This document shows, in pieces, positions 7,643 to 16,401 of a stretch of 64,000 nt of DNA. Under the pieces are notes generated by a model. That model made no database searches and was not told the origin of the DNA. It worked only from the letters and a program-made list of their open reading frames with translations. Each line of letters starts with the position of its first letter. The first letter of the stretch is position 1. The position numbers and the translations under genes were made by a program. This DNA is from an uncultured Clostridia bacterium (GTDB lineage: Bacteria; Bacillota; Clostridia; Christensenellales; Borkfalkiaceae), in NCBI GenBank assembly GCA_947625245.1, contig CANQNO010000001.1:124001-188000 (forward strand). The letters are read 5' to 3'.

Positions 7643-8269
7643 ATGCCTAATATTAAAGTATATAAAATGGACGGCACCGAAGCGGGGGAAATGACTCTTT
7701 CCGAAAAGGTGTTCGGAGCGGAATATAACGAGGCGTTGATACATCAGGCGGTGGTTACCCGTCTTGCAAACGAAAGACAGGGTACCAAATCCACCCTCAC
7801 CCGCACGGAAGTGCGCGGCGGCGGCAAAAAGCCTTGGAGACAGAAAGGCACGGGCAACGCCAGACAGGGCTCTATAAGGGCGCCGCAATGGACAAAGGGC
7901 GGCGTGGTATTCGCACCTAAGAGCCGCGATTTTTCAAAGGATATGAACAAAAAGGCGAAGATCGCCGCGCTTGTTTCGGCGCTTTCCAAAAAAGTTGCCG
8001 ACGGCGAGTTGATCGTCGTAGACGGTTTGCAGGTTAAAGAGGGCAAAACCAAAGAAATGGAAGCGTTCAGAAAGGCTTTAAAGCTTGACAAGCGTTCCCT
8101 TGTCGTTATGGACAATGACGACAGAAAGGTGATCCTCGCCGCAAGAAACCTTGCAACCCTTTCCACGTTGCCCGTAGCGCAGATCTCCACTTACGAAGTT
8201 GTTTCCAACGCGAAAGTGGTTCTCACAAAGGCGGCGGTCGAAAAATTAGAGGAGGTCTACGGAGAATAA
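7643..8269 (+). CDS. rplD: Ribosomal protein L4
   Basis: 208 residues. The conserved TRTEVRGGGKKPWRQKGTG loop (about 52-72), which lines the exit tunnel, and the following APQWTKGGVVFAP stretch identify L4. In gamma-proteobacteria L4 represses its own operon through the leader RNA; here that is only a possibility given the structured rpsJ leader. Its TAA shares an A with the ATG of rplW, implying translational coupling. Confidence 0.97.
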   Translation: MPNIKVYKMDGTEAGEMTLSEKVFGAEYNEALIHQAVVTRLANERQGTKSTLTRTEVRGGGKKPWRQKGTGNARQGSIRAPQWTKGGVVFAPKSRDFSKDMNKKAKIAALVSALSKKVADGELIVVDGLQVKEGKTKEMEAFRKALKLDKRSLVVMDNDDRKVILAARNLATLSTLPVAQISTYEVVSNAKVVLTKAAVEKLEEVYGE

Positions 8270-8559
8270 TGTTTGCCGAAGATATAATTTTAAAACCTCT
8301 GTTAACCGAAAAAGGTTACGACGGAATAGCCGATAAAAAGTACTCTTTCATAGTAAAAAAATCGGCAGATAAAAAGCAGATAAAAGCAGCCGTTGAAAAG
8401 TTGTTCGGCGTAAGCGTTAAAAGCGTAAACACCGTAAACTGCAAGGGCAAAAAGAAGAGAATGGGCAAATACGAGGGCTACACCCCCGATTACAAGAAGG
8501 CGATCGTCCAGCTCAAAGCTGACTCCAAGGCGATTGAGTTCTTCAACTCGTTATCGTAA
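8269..8559 (+). CDS. rplW: Ribosomal protein L23
   Basis: 96 residues, normal. L23 sits at the tunnel exit and forms the docking site for SRP and trigger factor. N-terminal DIILKPLLTEKGY and central YSFIVKKSADKKQIKAAVEKLFGV are diagnostic. TAATG overlap with rplD; rplB follows after 14 bases with an AAGGAGG site. Confidence 0.97.
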   Translation: MFAEDIILKPLLTEKGYDGIADKKYSFIVKKSADKKQIKAAVEKLFGVSVKSVNTVNCKGKKKRMGKYEGYTPDYKKAIVQLKADSKAIEFFNSLS

Positions 8560-8573
8560 GGAGGAAAGTTTAA

Positions 8574-9401
8574 ATGGCTATAAAGAGATATAAACCCACC
8601 TCCGCCGCACGTCGTCTCATGACGGTAAGCGCTTACACCGAAATCACGAGCGACAAGCCCGAAAGGAGCTTGTTGCACGACAAACGCAAGTCGGGCGGCA
8701 GAAACAATCAGGGTAAAATTACCGTGCGTCATATCGGCGGCGGCAACAAAATCAAGTACAGAGTTATCGATTTCAAGCGCAACAAAGACGGAATTCCCGC
8801 AACGGTCAAGACGATTGAATACGACCCCAACCGTTCGGCTAACATAGCTTTGCTCGCATACGCCGACGGCGAAAAGAGGTATATCCTCGCTCCCGTAGGG
8901 CTTAACGTGGGCGACAAAGTGCTGTCGGGCGCGGGTGCGGACATAAAGTCGGGCAACTGCCTGCCTTTGTCGGATATCCCCGTCGGTACGGTTGTGCATG
9001 CAATCGAAATGAAACCGGGCAGGGGCGCGCAGATAGCGAGAGCCGCGGGTATTTCCGCACAGATAATGGCAAAGGAAGGCGCTTACGCGACCCTCAGAAT
9101 GCCTTCGGGCGAAATGAGACTTATTCCCATCGGCTGCAAGGCTACGATAGGGCAGGTAGGTAACCTCGAACACGAAATAATCCGCATAGGCAAGGCGGGC
9201 AAGACCAGATATTTGGGTATACGTCCCACAGTCCGCGGTTCGGTCATGAACCCCAACGACCACCCTCACGGCGGCGGCGAAGGCAAGAGCCCCGTAGGCC
9301 ATGCCGGTCCTATGACGCCTTGGGGCAAGCCTGCTTTGGGTTATAAGACCAGAAAGAAGAAGAATCCTACTTCGAAGTTCATATTGAAGAGAATCAATTA
9401 A
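8574..9401 (+). CDS. rplB: Ribosomal protein L2
   Basis: 275 residues, full length. Conserved [19 protein letters not shown] near residue 43 and the C-terminal [17 protein letters not shown] block with the peptidyl-transferase-region histidine (HPHGGGEG) are intact. It binds 23S domain IV and is required for subunit association. Order rplW-rplB-rpsS is standard. Confidence 0.98.
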   Translation: MAIKRYKPTSAARRLMTVSAYTEITSDKPERSLLHDKRKSGGRNNQGKITVRHIGGGNKIKYRVIDFKRNKDGIPATVKTIEYDPNRSANIALLAYADGEKRYILAPVGLNVGDKVLSGAGADIKSGNCLPLSDIPVGTVVHAIEMKPGRGAQIARAAGISAQIMAKEGAYATLRMPSGEMRLIPIGCKATIGQVGNLEHEIIRIGKAGKTRYLGIRPTVRGSVMNPNDHPHGGGEGKSPVGHAGPMTPWGKPALGYKTRKKKNPTSKFILKRIN

Positions 9402-9414
9402 GGAGGAATAAACA

Positions 9415-9690
9415 ATGTCAAGAAGCGTTAAAAAAGGGCCTTATGCCGAAGCCCGTCTTATGTCGAGGATAGAGGCAATGAACGCTGCCGGCGAAAAAAA
9501 GGTTGTTAAAACCTGGTCTCGTGCGACAACGATATTCCCCCAAATGGTAGGACACACAATCGCCGTTTACGACGGAAGGAAGCATGTTCCCGTGTACGTA
9601 ACGGAAGATATGGTAGGCTGCAAGTTAGGCGAATTTGCACCCACCAGAACGTTCAAGGGGCACGCGGCAAAGACCGCCGCCAAAAAGTAA
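9415..9690 (+). CDS. rpsS: Ribosomal protein S19
   Basis: 91 residues. [16 protein letters not shown] at the start, the [22 protein letters not shown] core, and the [14 protein letters not shown]-terminal tail are typical. Binds the 16S head next to S13. AAGGAGG precedes the ATG; 10 bases to rplV. Confidence 0.97.
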   Translation: MSRSVKKGPYAEARLMSRIEAMNAAGEKKVVKTWSRATTIFPQMVGHTIAVYDGRKHVPVYVTEDMVGCKLGEFAPTRTFKGHAAKTAAKK

Positions 9691-9700
9691 GGAGTAAACC

Positions 9701-10090
9701 ATGGCAAGCAATATGAATAAAAAAGCGGAGAGAATAGCCGCAAATAAAGATAAACGTCCTTACGCAAAGGCGAAGTATCTCAGGATTTCCCCTTACAAAG
9801 TGAGAACGGTGCTCGCGCTTATCCGCGGCAAGTCGGTCGAAGAAGCCGAAGCTATTTTGACCTACTGCAACAAAGGCGGAAGCGAAGAAGTTAAAAAGGT
9901 GCTTATGTCGGCGGCTGCAAATGCCGAAGAAAACAACAAGATGAGCAGGGACGACCTTATCGTTGCCGAAGCGTTCGCGGACGGCGGACCCCATCTCAAG
10001 AGAATGCAGCCTGTTTCCAAAGGACGCGGCCACGCCATTTTAAAGAGAACGAGTCATATAACGATAATACTGGACGCAAAGAAGGTATAA
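9701..10090 (+). CDS. rplV: Ribosomal protein L22
   Basis: 129 residues. After a basic N-terminal extension of about 20 residues (MASNMNKKAERIAANKDKR) comes the L22 core: AKAKYLRISPYKVRTVLALI and the tunnel-lining beta-hairpin GPHLKRMQPVSKGRGHAI. The extension makes it slightly longer than the usual 110-115. Sits between rpsS and rpsC as expected. Confidence 0.97.
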   Translation: MASNMNKKAERIAANKDKRPYAKAKYLRISPYKVRTVLALIRGKSVEEAEAILTYCNKGGSEEVKKVLMSAAANAEENNKMSRDDLIVAEAFADGGPHLKRMQPVSKGRGHAILKRTSHITIILDAKKV

Positions 10091-10100
10091 GGAGAAGAAT

Positions 10101-10769
10101 ATGGGACAAAAAGTTAATCCTCACGGTTTAAGAGTCGGCATAATTTCCGCATGGGACACACAGTGGTTTGCGGATAAAAAGACGTTCCCCGCGCATCTCA
10201 AAGAGGACAGCGAAATCCGCACCTTCCTTAAACGCAAGTATTTCGACGCGGCAATCAGCAAAATTACCATCGTCCGCGCGGCGAATAAAATAGAAGTGGG
10301 CATTTATACGGGGCGTCCGGGCGTTCTTATCGGTAAGGGCGGTTCGGAAATAGAAGTTATCAAAAAAGCCCTTTCCAAACTCACCAAAGGCAAGGTAATA
10401 ATTATCAACGTAAGAAAGATAGAAAAAATCGATCAGGACGCACAGCTCGTTGCAGAATCTGTAGCCGCACAGCTCGAAAAGCGCGTATCTTACAGGAGAG
10501 CGGTAAAACAGCAGATAGCAAAAGTTTACAAATCGGGCGTCAAGGGCGTTAAAATCACCGTGGGCGGCAGGCTCGACGGCAGGGAAATCGCGGGCAGCGA
10601 AAGCTATCACGACGGTTCTATTCCCCTTCAGACCATCCGCGCGGATATAGATTACGGCTTTGCCGAAGCCCACACCACGTTCGGTGTGCTCGGCGTTAAG
10701 TGCTGGATCTATAAGGGCGAAGTGCTCGACAAGAAAAAGCTTATAATTTCAGAGGGAGGCGAAGAATAA
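10101..10769 (+). CDS. rpsC: Ribosomal protein S3
   Basis: 222 residues. N-terminal [20 protein letters not shown], a KH type II domain with [15 protein letters not shown] (the GxxG loop near residue 75), and the C-terminal domain with [15 protein letters not shown]. Binds the mRNA entry region of the 30S head. One base separates it from rplP, so the two are probably translationally coupled. Confidence 0.98.
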   Translation: MGQKVNPHGLRVGIISAWDTQWFADKKTFPAHLKEDSEIRTFLKRKYFDAAISKITIVRAANKIEVGIYTGRPGVLIGKGGSEIEVIKKALSKLTKGKVIIINVRKIEKIDQDAQLVAESVAAQLEKRVSYRRAVKQQIAKVYKSGVKGVKITVGGRLDGREIAGSESYHDGSIPLQTIRADIDYGFAEAHTTFGVLGVKCWIYKGEVLDKKKLIISEGGEE

Positions 10770-10770
10770 T

Positions 10771-11208
10771 ATGTTGATCCCTAAAAGAGTTAAAAGAAGA
10801 AAGCAACACCGCGGCAAAATGCACGGCAGTGCTCAAAAAGGCAATATAATTGCATACGGCGAATACGGTCTCGTTGCCGAAGAGTGCGGCTGGATAAAGT
10901 CCAACCAGATAGAAGCGGCGCGTATCGCCATGACCAGATTTATAAAGCGCGGCGGGCAGGTATGGATAGACATATTCCCGCACAAGCCCATCACCCGTCA
11001 CCCCGCCGAAGCCCGTATGGGTTCAGGTAAAGGTTCGGTCGAATATTGGGTGGCAACCGTAAAGCCCGGCAGAGTAATGTTCGAAATGGCGGGCGTTACC
11101 GAGGACGTAGCAAGGGAAGCCATGAGGCTTGCAAGCCATAAACTTCCCGTAAAATGCAAATTCGTCAAAAAAGAAGTCGTAGAAGGCGGTGAAGCCAATG
11201 AAGGTTAA
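10771..11208 (+). CDS. rplP: Ribosomal protein L16
   Basis: 145 residues. [19 protein letters not shown], the [19 protein letters not shown] core and the conserved [20 protein letters not shown] arginine loop (here [16 protein letters not shown]) are intact. Contacts the A-site tRNA elbow. The C-terminal tail overlaps the rpmC start by 11 bases. Confidence 0.97.
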   Translation: MLIPKRVKRRKQHRGKMHGSAQKGNIIAYGEYGLVAEECGWIKSNQIEAARIAMTRFIKRGGQVWIDIFPHKPITRHPAEARMGSGKGSVEYWVATVKPGRVMFEMAGVTEDVAREAMRLASHKLPVKCKFVKKEVVEGGEANEG

Positions 11209-11392
11209 GGAAATAGTGAATTTAAGCGACGAAGAGCTCAATAAAAAGCTTCAGGAGCTGAAAACCGAATTGTTCAACCTGCGTTTCCGCCATGCAAGCG
11301 GACAACTCGAAAATCCCCTGTCGATAAACCTTGTAAAAAAGGATATCGCAAGAGTAAATACCGTAATCCGCGCAAGGCAGTTAAAGGCGTAA
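11198..11392 (+). CDS. rpmC: Ribosomal protein L29
   Basis: 64 residues, all helical: [20 protein letters not shown] with the conserved [17 protein letters not shown] segment. I chose the ATG at 11198; a GTG at 11189 would add three residues but L29 proteins normally begin MKxxE. It overlaps the end of rplP by 11 bases. Located near the tunnel exit beside L23. Confidence 0.95.
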   Translation: MKVKEIVNLSDEELNKKLQELKTELFNLRFRHASGQLENPLSINLVKKDIARVNTVIRARQLKA

Positions 11393-11403
11393 AGGAGCAG
11401 ATA

Positions 11404-11661
11404 ATGGAAGAAAGAAATCTCAGAAAGGAAAGAGTGGGGATAGTCGTTTCGGATAAAATGGACAAGACGGTGGTAGTAGCCGTAACCGAAAAATCCAAAC
11501 ACCCCCTCTATAAAAAGACCATAACCACCACCACGCGTTTTAAAGCGCATGACGAAAAGAACGAGTGCGGCGAGGGCGATACGGTCAGGATAGTTGAAAC
11601 CCGCAAACTTTCCAAAGATAAGAATTGGAGGGTGGCGGAGATTGTTGAAAAAGCTAAGTAA
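11404..11661 (+). CDS. rpsQ: Ribosomal protein S17
   Basis: 85 residues, an OB fold: [20 protein letters not shown] then [23 protein letters not shown]. Primary 16S-binding protein. A GGAG site precedes it. After it the operon is interrupted by a 479-base intergenic stretch that holds repeat copy B, with no terminator visible. Confidence 0.97.
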   Translation: MEERNLRKERVGIVVSDKMDKTVVVAVTEKSKHPLYKKTITTTTRFKAHDEKNECGEGDTVRIVETRKLSKDKNWRVAEIVEKAK

Positions 11662-11668
11662 TGCTCCC

Positions 11669-11909
11669 GTAAACTGCGTATAAGCGTCGCGATGCAAGTT
11701 CACAAAAATCTCGGCAAGCCGTGCCTGCGATTTTTCGTGATTTTAGGCGGCTCTGCCGCCCTTTGCGCCATTTTAAGCGCCCACTTATAATATAATGGCG
11801 CAAATTCCCACCGCTCAGGCGCAGGTATGCGCAAATGTGGTGCGCCGGCGCAAAATGGCGATTTTGCTTGCGCCGTTAATTGTTTAAAAACTCGCTTCTC
11901 CGCAGTTTC
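11669..11909 (+). repeat. Modular intergenic repeat, copy B (with internal insert)
   Basis: Starts 7 bases after the rpsQ stop. Left end GTAAACTGCGTATAAGCGTCG and right end CTCGCTTCTCCGCAGTTTCC match copy A and are again complementary. The interior differs: about 190 bases with their own inverted patches (AAAAATC..GATTTTT; GGCGGCTCTGCCGCC; GGCGCAA..TTGCGCC). It looks like a copy A-type element with a different or inserted core. Confidence 0.7.
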
Positions 11910-11926
11910 CAACTTTGTAGTTATTT

Positions 11927-12100
11927 TCTAAATAATAGTAAAGCCCATTACGGGAGTGTCTTTAAAAACAAGCACATAATCTCGTTTTTGGCGGGATAAT
12001 CGCTAAAACATTTCAAGCGGTAACATGATTGCCGCTCGCTCGCAAAGGAGAGCGGGATAACTCACCTCGCTTATGTGCGCGCGGGGCAATCCTCTGCAAA
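11927..12100 (+). repeat. Divergent second repeat module after copy B
   Basis: Begins TCTAAATAATAGTAAAGCCC and has TTACGGGAGTGTC, parallel to the module after copies A and D, then diverges into GAGCGGGATAA and GCGCGCGGGGCAATCC patches. Together with copy B it fills the gap before rplN. Boundaries are approximate. Confidence 0.5.
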
Positions 12101-12140
12101 TATTAAGTTGTAAGTTTCAAATCAAAAAGGAGTCAGATTT

Positions 12141-12509
12141 ATGATACAACCCCAAACAAGGCTCAAAGCCGCGGACAACAGCGGCGCAAAAGAGCTTATG
12201 TGCATAAAAGTACTCGGCGGCAGCTGGCGTAAATTTGCCAACATCGGCGACGTAGTGGTATGCTCTGTAAAAACGGCGACCCCCGGCGGCGCCGTAAAAA
12301 AGGGTGAAGTTGTCAAAGCCGTAATTGTCCGCAGTAAAAAGGGCATAAGGCGCGACGACGGCACGCACATTACTTTCGACGACAACGCCGCGGTTATAAT
12401 AAACGCAAACAAAGACCCGCGCGGTACGCGTATTTTCGGACCGATAGCAAGGGAACTTCGCGAAAAGAACTATATGAAGATAATCTCCCTCGCGCCCGAG
12501 GTATTATAA
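12141..12509 (+). CDS. rplN: Ribosomal protein L14
   Basis: 122 residues. [20 protein letters not shown] start and [20 protein letters not shown] near the C-terminus are diagnostic. Lies at the subunit interface and contacts bridge B8. AAGGAG lies 7 bases upstream. It resumes the spc part of the ribosomal cluster after the repeat-filled gap. Confidence 0.98.
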   Translation: MIQPQTRLKAADNSGAKELMCIKVLGGSWRKFANIGDVVVCSVKTATPGGAVKKGEVVKAVIVRSKKGIRRDDGTHITFDDNAAVIINANKDPRGTRIFGPIARELREKNYMKIISLAPEVL

Positions 12510-12519
12510 GGAGAACACA

Positions 12520-12939
12520 ATGAACGTAAAATTAAACGATAACGTACTTGTAATCACAGGTAAATATGCGGGCAAGCGGGGCAAAGTAATAGCTACTTCT
12601 CCCAAAAACGGCACGGTAGTGGTAGAGGGCATAAACCTTCACCGCAAAGCCAAAAAGGCACGTAAAGCAAACGAAGTTTCGCAGATCGTGGATATCGAAG
12701 CGCCCATAGACGCAAGCAACGTAATGGTGGTTTGCGGCGGTTGCGATAAAGCCGTAAGAATCAAGCACTCCGTCGTAGACGGCAAAAAAGTGCGCGTTTG
12801 TCCCAAATGCGGGGCGGTGCTCGACAAGGCATACGTAAAGGGCGGTTCCAAGTCCGCAGCTAAGAAAGAAGAACCCAAAAAGCGTGTAAGAAAGCGCGCA
12901 AAGAAAGAAGAGACCGCCGAAAGCGGCAAGGCTGAATAA
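12520..12939 (+). CDS. rplX: Ribosomal protein L24 with zinc-type core and basic C-terminal tail
   Basis: 139 residues, longer than the usual 100-110. N-terminal KOW motif ([21 protein letters not shown]) followed by the L24 core where two Cys pairs (CGGC and CPKC) replace the usual residues, a likely zinc ribbon. The last 35 residues are a Lys/Arg/Ala/Glu low-complexity tail. L24 starts 50S assembly. AAGGAG precedes the ATG; rplE follows after 14 bases and itself begins with a similar Lys/Ala-rich extension. Confidence 0.96.
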   Translation: MNVKLNDNVLVITGKYAGKRGKVIATSPKNGTVVVEGINLHRKAKKARKANEVSQIVDIEAPIDASNVMVVCGGCDKAVRIKHSVVDGKKVRVCPKCGAVLDKAYVKGGSKSAAKKEEPKKRVRKRAKKEETAESGKAE

Positions 12940-12953
12940 GGAGGCGTACGACG

Positions 12954-13574
12954 ATGGCGGAAAAGAAAACGGCAGCCGCTAAACCCGCGGCAAAGACGGC
13001 AAAGACCGAAAAGCCCGCAGAAAAAACGGCTTATCAATCGAGAATACGGGAACAGTATATTAACGAAGTCGTTCCCGCGCTCAACGCCAAATTCGGATAT
13101 AAAAACCCGATGCAGGTTCCCAAACTCGTAAAAATAGTTATAAGTTCGGGATTGGGCGACATAAAGGACAACGCAAAATCAATTCAGATAGCGCAGGCGG
13201 AGCTCAAGCAGATTACGGGTCAGCAGCCCGTGCTCACAAAAGCAAAAAAATCGGTGGCTAACTTCAAAGTGCGCGAGGGCATGACAATAGGTTTAAAGGT
13301 CACCCTGCGCGGCAAAATGATGTACGATTTTTACGATAAATTCGTATCTATAGCATTGCCGAGAGTGCGCGACTTCCGCGGCGTGTCCACGGACAGTTTC
13401 GACGGCAAGGGCAACTACTGCATGGGCGTTAAGGAACAGCTCATATTCCCCGAAATCCAGTACGACCAGGTTGAAAAGATAAGGGGCATGGACATCTGTT
13501 TTGTAACGACGGCGAAAACCGACGAGGAAGCGAGAGAACTTTTAAGGGCGATGGGAATGCCCTTCAAGAAGTAA
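12954..13574 (+). CDS. rplE: Ribosomal protein L5 with Lys/Ala-rich N-terminal extension
   Basis: 206 residues; the usual length is about 179. The first 26 residues ([20 protein letters not shown] and on) are a low-complexity extension before the normal L5 start ([15 protein letters not shown]). Conserved [12 protein letters not shown] and [16 protein letters not shown] blocks follow. Binds 5S rRNA and contacts P-site tRNA. The AAGGAGG site is placed for the extended start, so the extension is probably real. Confidence 0.97.
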   Translation: MAEKKTAAAKPAAKTAKTEKPAEKTAYQSRIREQYINEVVPALNAKFGYKNPMQVPKLVKIVISSGLGDIKDNAKSIQIAQAELKQITGQQPVLTKAKKSVANFKVREGMTIGLKVTLRGKMMYDFYDKFVSIALPRVRDFRGVSTDSFDGKGNYCMGVKEQLIFPEIQYDQVEKIRGMDICFVTTAKTDEEARELLRAMGMPFKK

Positions 13575-13584
13575 GGAGTAAGAT

Positions 13585-13770
13585 ATGGCAAAGAAATCGA
13601 TGATAAACAAACAGCAGAGACCCCAAAAATTTTCCACGAGGGAATATACCCGCTGCTCTATCTGCGGCAGACCCCACGCGGTGCTCCGTAAGTACGGAGT
13701 ATGCCGTATATGTTTCAGAAACCTTGCTTACAAGGGACAGATTCCCGGCGTTAAAAAATCGAGTTGGTAA
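13585..13770 (+). CDS. rpsZ: Ribosomal protein S14, zinc-binding type
   Basis: 61 residues, the short C+ form: Cys pairs CSIC and CRIC form the zinc site, and the C-terminus ends in IPGVKKSSW as in Gram-positive S14. Binds 16S helix 31-34 in the head. AAGGAG precedes the ATG. Organisms with this form often carry a zinc-independent paralogue elsewhere, not seen here. Confidence 0.97.
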   Translation: MAKKSMINKQQRPQKFSTREYTRCSICGRPHAVLRKYGVCRICFRNLAYKGQIPGVKKSSW

Positions 13771-13784
13771 GGAGGAGAATTGAA

Positions 13785-14177
13785 ATGACAGATCCCATTG
13801 CAGATATGCTCACGCGCATAAGAAACGCTATAAAGGCAAACAAGGAAACGGTTGAGATTCCCTCATCCAATATGAAAAAGGCTATAGCCGACATACTTCT
13901 TTCGGAAGGTTACGTTTCCGACGTAAAAATCGCGGAAGACGGCTATAACGGCAAAATTCAGATAACGCTTAAATACATCGGCAAAAAGAAGAACGTAATA
14001 AACGGTCTTAAAAGGGTTTCCAAACCCGGTCTCCGCACGTATGCCGACGTTGAAAACATGCCTAAGGTAATGGACGGGTTGGGCGTAGCCGTTCTCTCCA
14101 CAAACAAGGGCATAATGACAGACAAGCAGGCAAAAGCCGCAAACGTGGGCGGCGAAGTGCTTTGCTTCATCTGGTAA
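13785..14177 (+). CDS. rpsH: Ribosomal protein S8
   Basis: 130 residues, normal. [15 protein letters not shown] at the start and [26 protein letters not shown] at the end define S8; the latter binds the 16S central domain. The ATG at 13785 has AAGGAGGAG upstream; a longer reading from an upstream TTG would overlap rpsZ and is rejected. Confidence 0.97.
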   Translation: MTDPIADMLTRIRNAIKANKETVEIPSSNMKKAIADILLSEGYVSDVKIAEDGYNGKIQITLKYIGKKKNVINGLKRVSKPGLRTYADVENMPKVMDGLGVAVLSTNKGIMTDKQAKAANVGGEVLCFIW

Positions 14178-14191
14178 GGAGGTAATTTTAT

Positions 14192-14740
14192 ATGTCGAGA
14201 ATAGGCAAATTACCCGTGCATCTGCCCGCCGGCGTTTCGGTTAAATACGAAAACGGAACGGTTACGGTAAAAGGTCCCAAAGGCGTTTTGACGCAGCAGA
14301 TTTCGGGAGATATAGATATTAAGGCAGAGGGCGCCGAAGTGCACGTGTTAACCACGGGCGATTCGGAGGGCACCAACGCCAAACACGGACTTTACCGCGC
14401 CCTTATCCAAAATATGGTTACGGGCGTTACCGAAGGTTATACCGTTACGCTTATAGTAAACGGCGTGGGCTGGAAAGTTGCAAAGAGCGGCAAGAAGCTT
14501 GTTTTGAACATAGGCTTCTCCCATCCCATAGAGTTCCCCGAACCCGAAGGCGTTACTTTCGGCGTTAACGGCGATAAAGAGATCACCGTTTCGGGCATAG
14601 ACAAAACGGTTGTGGGGCAAACCGCGGCAAATATCCGCAAACTCAGACTTCCCGAACCCTATCACGGTTACGGCATCAGATACAACGACGAAGTAATCGA
14701 GCGCAAGGAAGGCAAAACGGGAGGCAAGGGCAAGAAATAA
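14192..14740 (+). CDS. rplF: Ribosomal protein L6
   Basis: 182 residues with two tandem L6 folds: SRIGKLPVHLPAGV at the start and the LRLPEPYHGYGIRYNDEVI motif of the second domain. Located near the sarcin-ricin loop and L7/L12 base. 67 bases separate it from rplR without a terminator. Confidence 0.98.
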   Translation: MSRIGKLPVHLPAGVSVKYENGTVTVKGPKGVLTQQISGDIDIKAEGAEVHVLTTGDSEGTNAKHGLYRALIQNMVTGVTEGYTVTLIVNGVGWKVAKSGKKLVLNIGFSHPIEFPEPEGVTFGVNGDKEITVSGIDKTVVGQTAANIRKLRLPEPYHGYGIRYNDEVIERKEGKTGGKGKK

Positions 14741-14807
14741 AACCGTTGCGTAAAAATGCGCAAATGGGTTGAAAAAACCGAAAGGTTACTGCCCGTAAGG
14801 AGAAATT

Positions 14808-15176
14808 ATGATTAATAAGATAGATAAAAACAAGGAAAGGCTCAGAAGGCACACGCGCGTCCGCAAAAAGATAGCGGGCACGGGCGAAATCCCCAGAATG
14901 AGCGTATTCAGAAGCCTTAACCATATCTATGTGCAGATAATAGACGATACAAAGGGCGTTACCCTTTGTTCGGCATCCACCATGGAAAAAGAAGTCAAAT
15001 CCAAAATCAAGGGCATGTCCAAAACCGACGCGGCAAAGGTAGTCGGCAAGGTTGCCGGCGAAAAAGCGGTTGCACTCAAATTGGAAAATGTAGTGTTCGA
15101 CAGGGGCGGCTATCTGTATACGGGCCGCGTTAAGGCGGTTGCGGACGGCGCAAGAGAAGCCGGACTCAAATTCTAA
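14808..15176 (+). CDS. rplR: Ribosomal protein L18
   Basis: 122 residues. [20 protein letters not shown] and RLSVFRS-like segment (here [16 protein letters not shown]), ending [16 protein letters not shown] and GLKF, typical of L18. Binds 5S rRNA with L5. AAGGAG precedes the ATG; rpsE begins 10 bases downstream. Confidence 0.97.
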   Translation: MINKIDKNKERLRRHTRVRKKIAGTGEIPRMSVFRSLNHIYVQIIDDTKGVTLCSASTMEKEVKSKIKGMSKTDAAKVVGKVAGEKAVALKLENVVFDRGGYLYTGRVKAVADGAREAGLKF

Positions 15177-15186
15177 GGAGCGTATT

Positions 15187-15720
15187 ATGGAAGAGAAGAA
15201 AGAAAGACCCGCAAGAAGAGAGCAGAGAAGAAGACCTCAGGAAGACGACGGCCTTATTAAAAAGCTTATTCAGGTTAACCGCGTAACCAAAACCGTAAAA
15301 GGCGGCAGAAACATGCGCTTTGCGGCGCTTGTGGTCGTAGGCGACGGCAACGGTTCGATAGGTTACGGAACGGGCAAGAGCAAAGAAGTTCCCGAAGCTA
15401 TCGAAAAGGCGAGCGCACAGGCAAAGAAGAATATGAAAAAGGTCAGCCTTAAAGGCACTTCCATACCCCACACCGTTTTGGGTGTGTTCGGCAGAGGTTC
15501 CGTTCTTATGATGCCCGCTTCCGAAGGTACGGGAGTTATTGCCGGCGGTCCCGTCCGCGCCGTAATGGAAGCGGCGGGCGTTAAGGACGTAAGAACAAAG
15601 TCTCACGGCACTTCCAACCCCATCAACTGCGTCAAGGCGGCTATACAGGGCTTGATCGACCTTAAATCGCCCGAAGAAATAGCCGAAGCCCGCGGCATAG
15701 CCGTAGAGGACTTGAATTAA
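15187..15720 (+). CDS. rpsE: Ribosomal protein S5
   Basis: 177 residues. Start chosen at [16 protein letters not shown] (ATG 15187, AAGGAG just upstream); an upstream in-frame ATG would overlap rplR. The double-stranded RNA-binding part ([21 protein letters not shown]) and the C-terminal domain ([33 protein letters not shown]) are complete. Involved in translational accuracy. Confidence 0.97.
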   Translation: MEEKKERPARREQRRRPQEDDGLIKKLIQVNRVTKTVKGGRNMRFAALVVVGDGNGSIGYGTGKSKEVPEAIEKASAQAKKNMKKVSLKGTSIPHTVLGVFGRGSVLMMPASEGTGVIAGGPVRAVMEAAGVKDVRTKSHGTSNPINCVKAAIQGLIDLKSPEEIAEARGIAVEDLN

Positions 15721-15731
15721 GGGAGGAAACC

Positions 15732-15914
15732 ATGATAAAAGTTACTTTGATTAAGAGCGTTTCCAACGAAGTAAAGGACGTAAAAGCCACCGTGCGCGCT
15801 CTCGGGCTCAGAAAAATCGGTCAGAGCAAAATAATGGAAGAAAACAGCGCGAACCTCGGACAGATAAACAAGGTTTCCTATCTTGTAAAAGTAGAAAAGG
15901 CGGAGGAAAAATAA
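15732..15914 (+). CDS. rpmD: Ribosomal protein L30
   Basis: 60 residues: IKVTLIKSVSNEVKDVKATVRALGLRKIGQ, a standard short bacterial L30. Its TAA overlaps the rplO ATG (TAATG), which suggests coupled translation. Confidence 0.96.
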   Translation: MIKVTLIKSVSNEVKDVKATVRALGLRKIGQSKIMEENSANLGQINKVSYLVKVEKAEEK

Positions 15915-16363
15915 TGAGAATAGATACATTACAGCCCGCCGAGGGCGCAAGAACTCCCGCAAGAAGATTGGGACGCGGCATAGGTTCGGGTCTCGGCAAA
16001 ACTTCGGGTAAAGGACATAAAGGTCAATGGGCGCGTTCGGGCGGCGGCGTACGCCCCGGTTTCGAAGGCGGCCAAATGCCCATGCACAGAAGAGTGCCCA
16101 AACGCGGTTTCCACAATAAATGGGCAAAACGCTATACCATAATCAACCTCAGCCAGCTTTCCGGGCTTAAAGAAGGAACCGTTGTGGATTTCGAATACGT
16201 TTGCGCGAATTCGCTTACCAAAGAAGTAAAGGATTCTGCGGGATTGAAGGTACTCGGCAACGGCGAACTCAAAGTCGCCCTTACCGTTAAAGCCTGCAAA
16301 TTTTCCGAAAGCGCAAAGGCGGCAATCGTTAAAGCCGGCGGAAAGGTTGAAACCATAGAATAA
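15914..16363 (+). CDS. rplO: Ribosomal protein L15
   Basis: 149 residues. MRIDTLQPAEGARTPARRLG, the glycine-rich GRGIGSGLGKTSGKGHKGQ arm, and GFEGGQMPMHRRVPKRGF are typical. A late assembly protein that threads through the 50S subunit. Immediately precedes secY, as in nearly all bacteria. Confidence 0.98.
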   Translation: MRIDTLQPAEGARTPARRLGRGIGSGLGKTSGKGHKGQWARSGGGVRPGFEGGQMPMHRRVPKRGFHNKWAKRYTIINLSQLSGLKEGTVVDFEYVCANSLTKEVKDSAGLKVLGNGELKVALTVKACKFSESAKAAIVKAGGKVETIE

Positions 16364-16401
16364 AAAACCTACGCCCCCACAAGGGCGAAACGAGGTGCAC
16401 C

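Noticed and set aside
13764..13784. Upstream TTG start for rpsH
   Set aside because: It overlaps rpsZ and has no ribosome-binding site; the ATG at 13785 has AAGGAGGAG and gives the standard S8 N-terminus.
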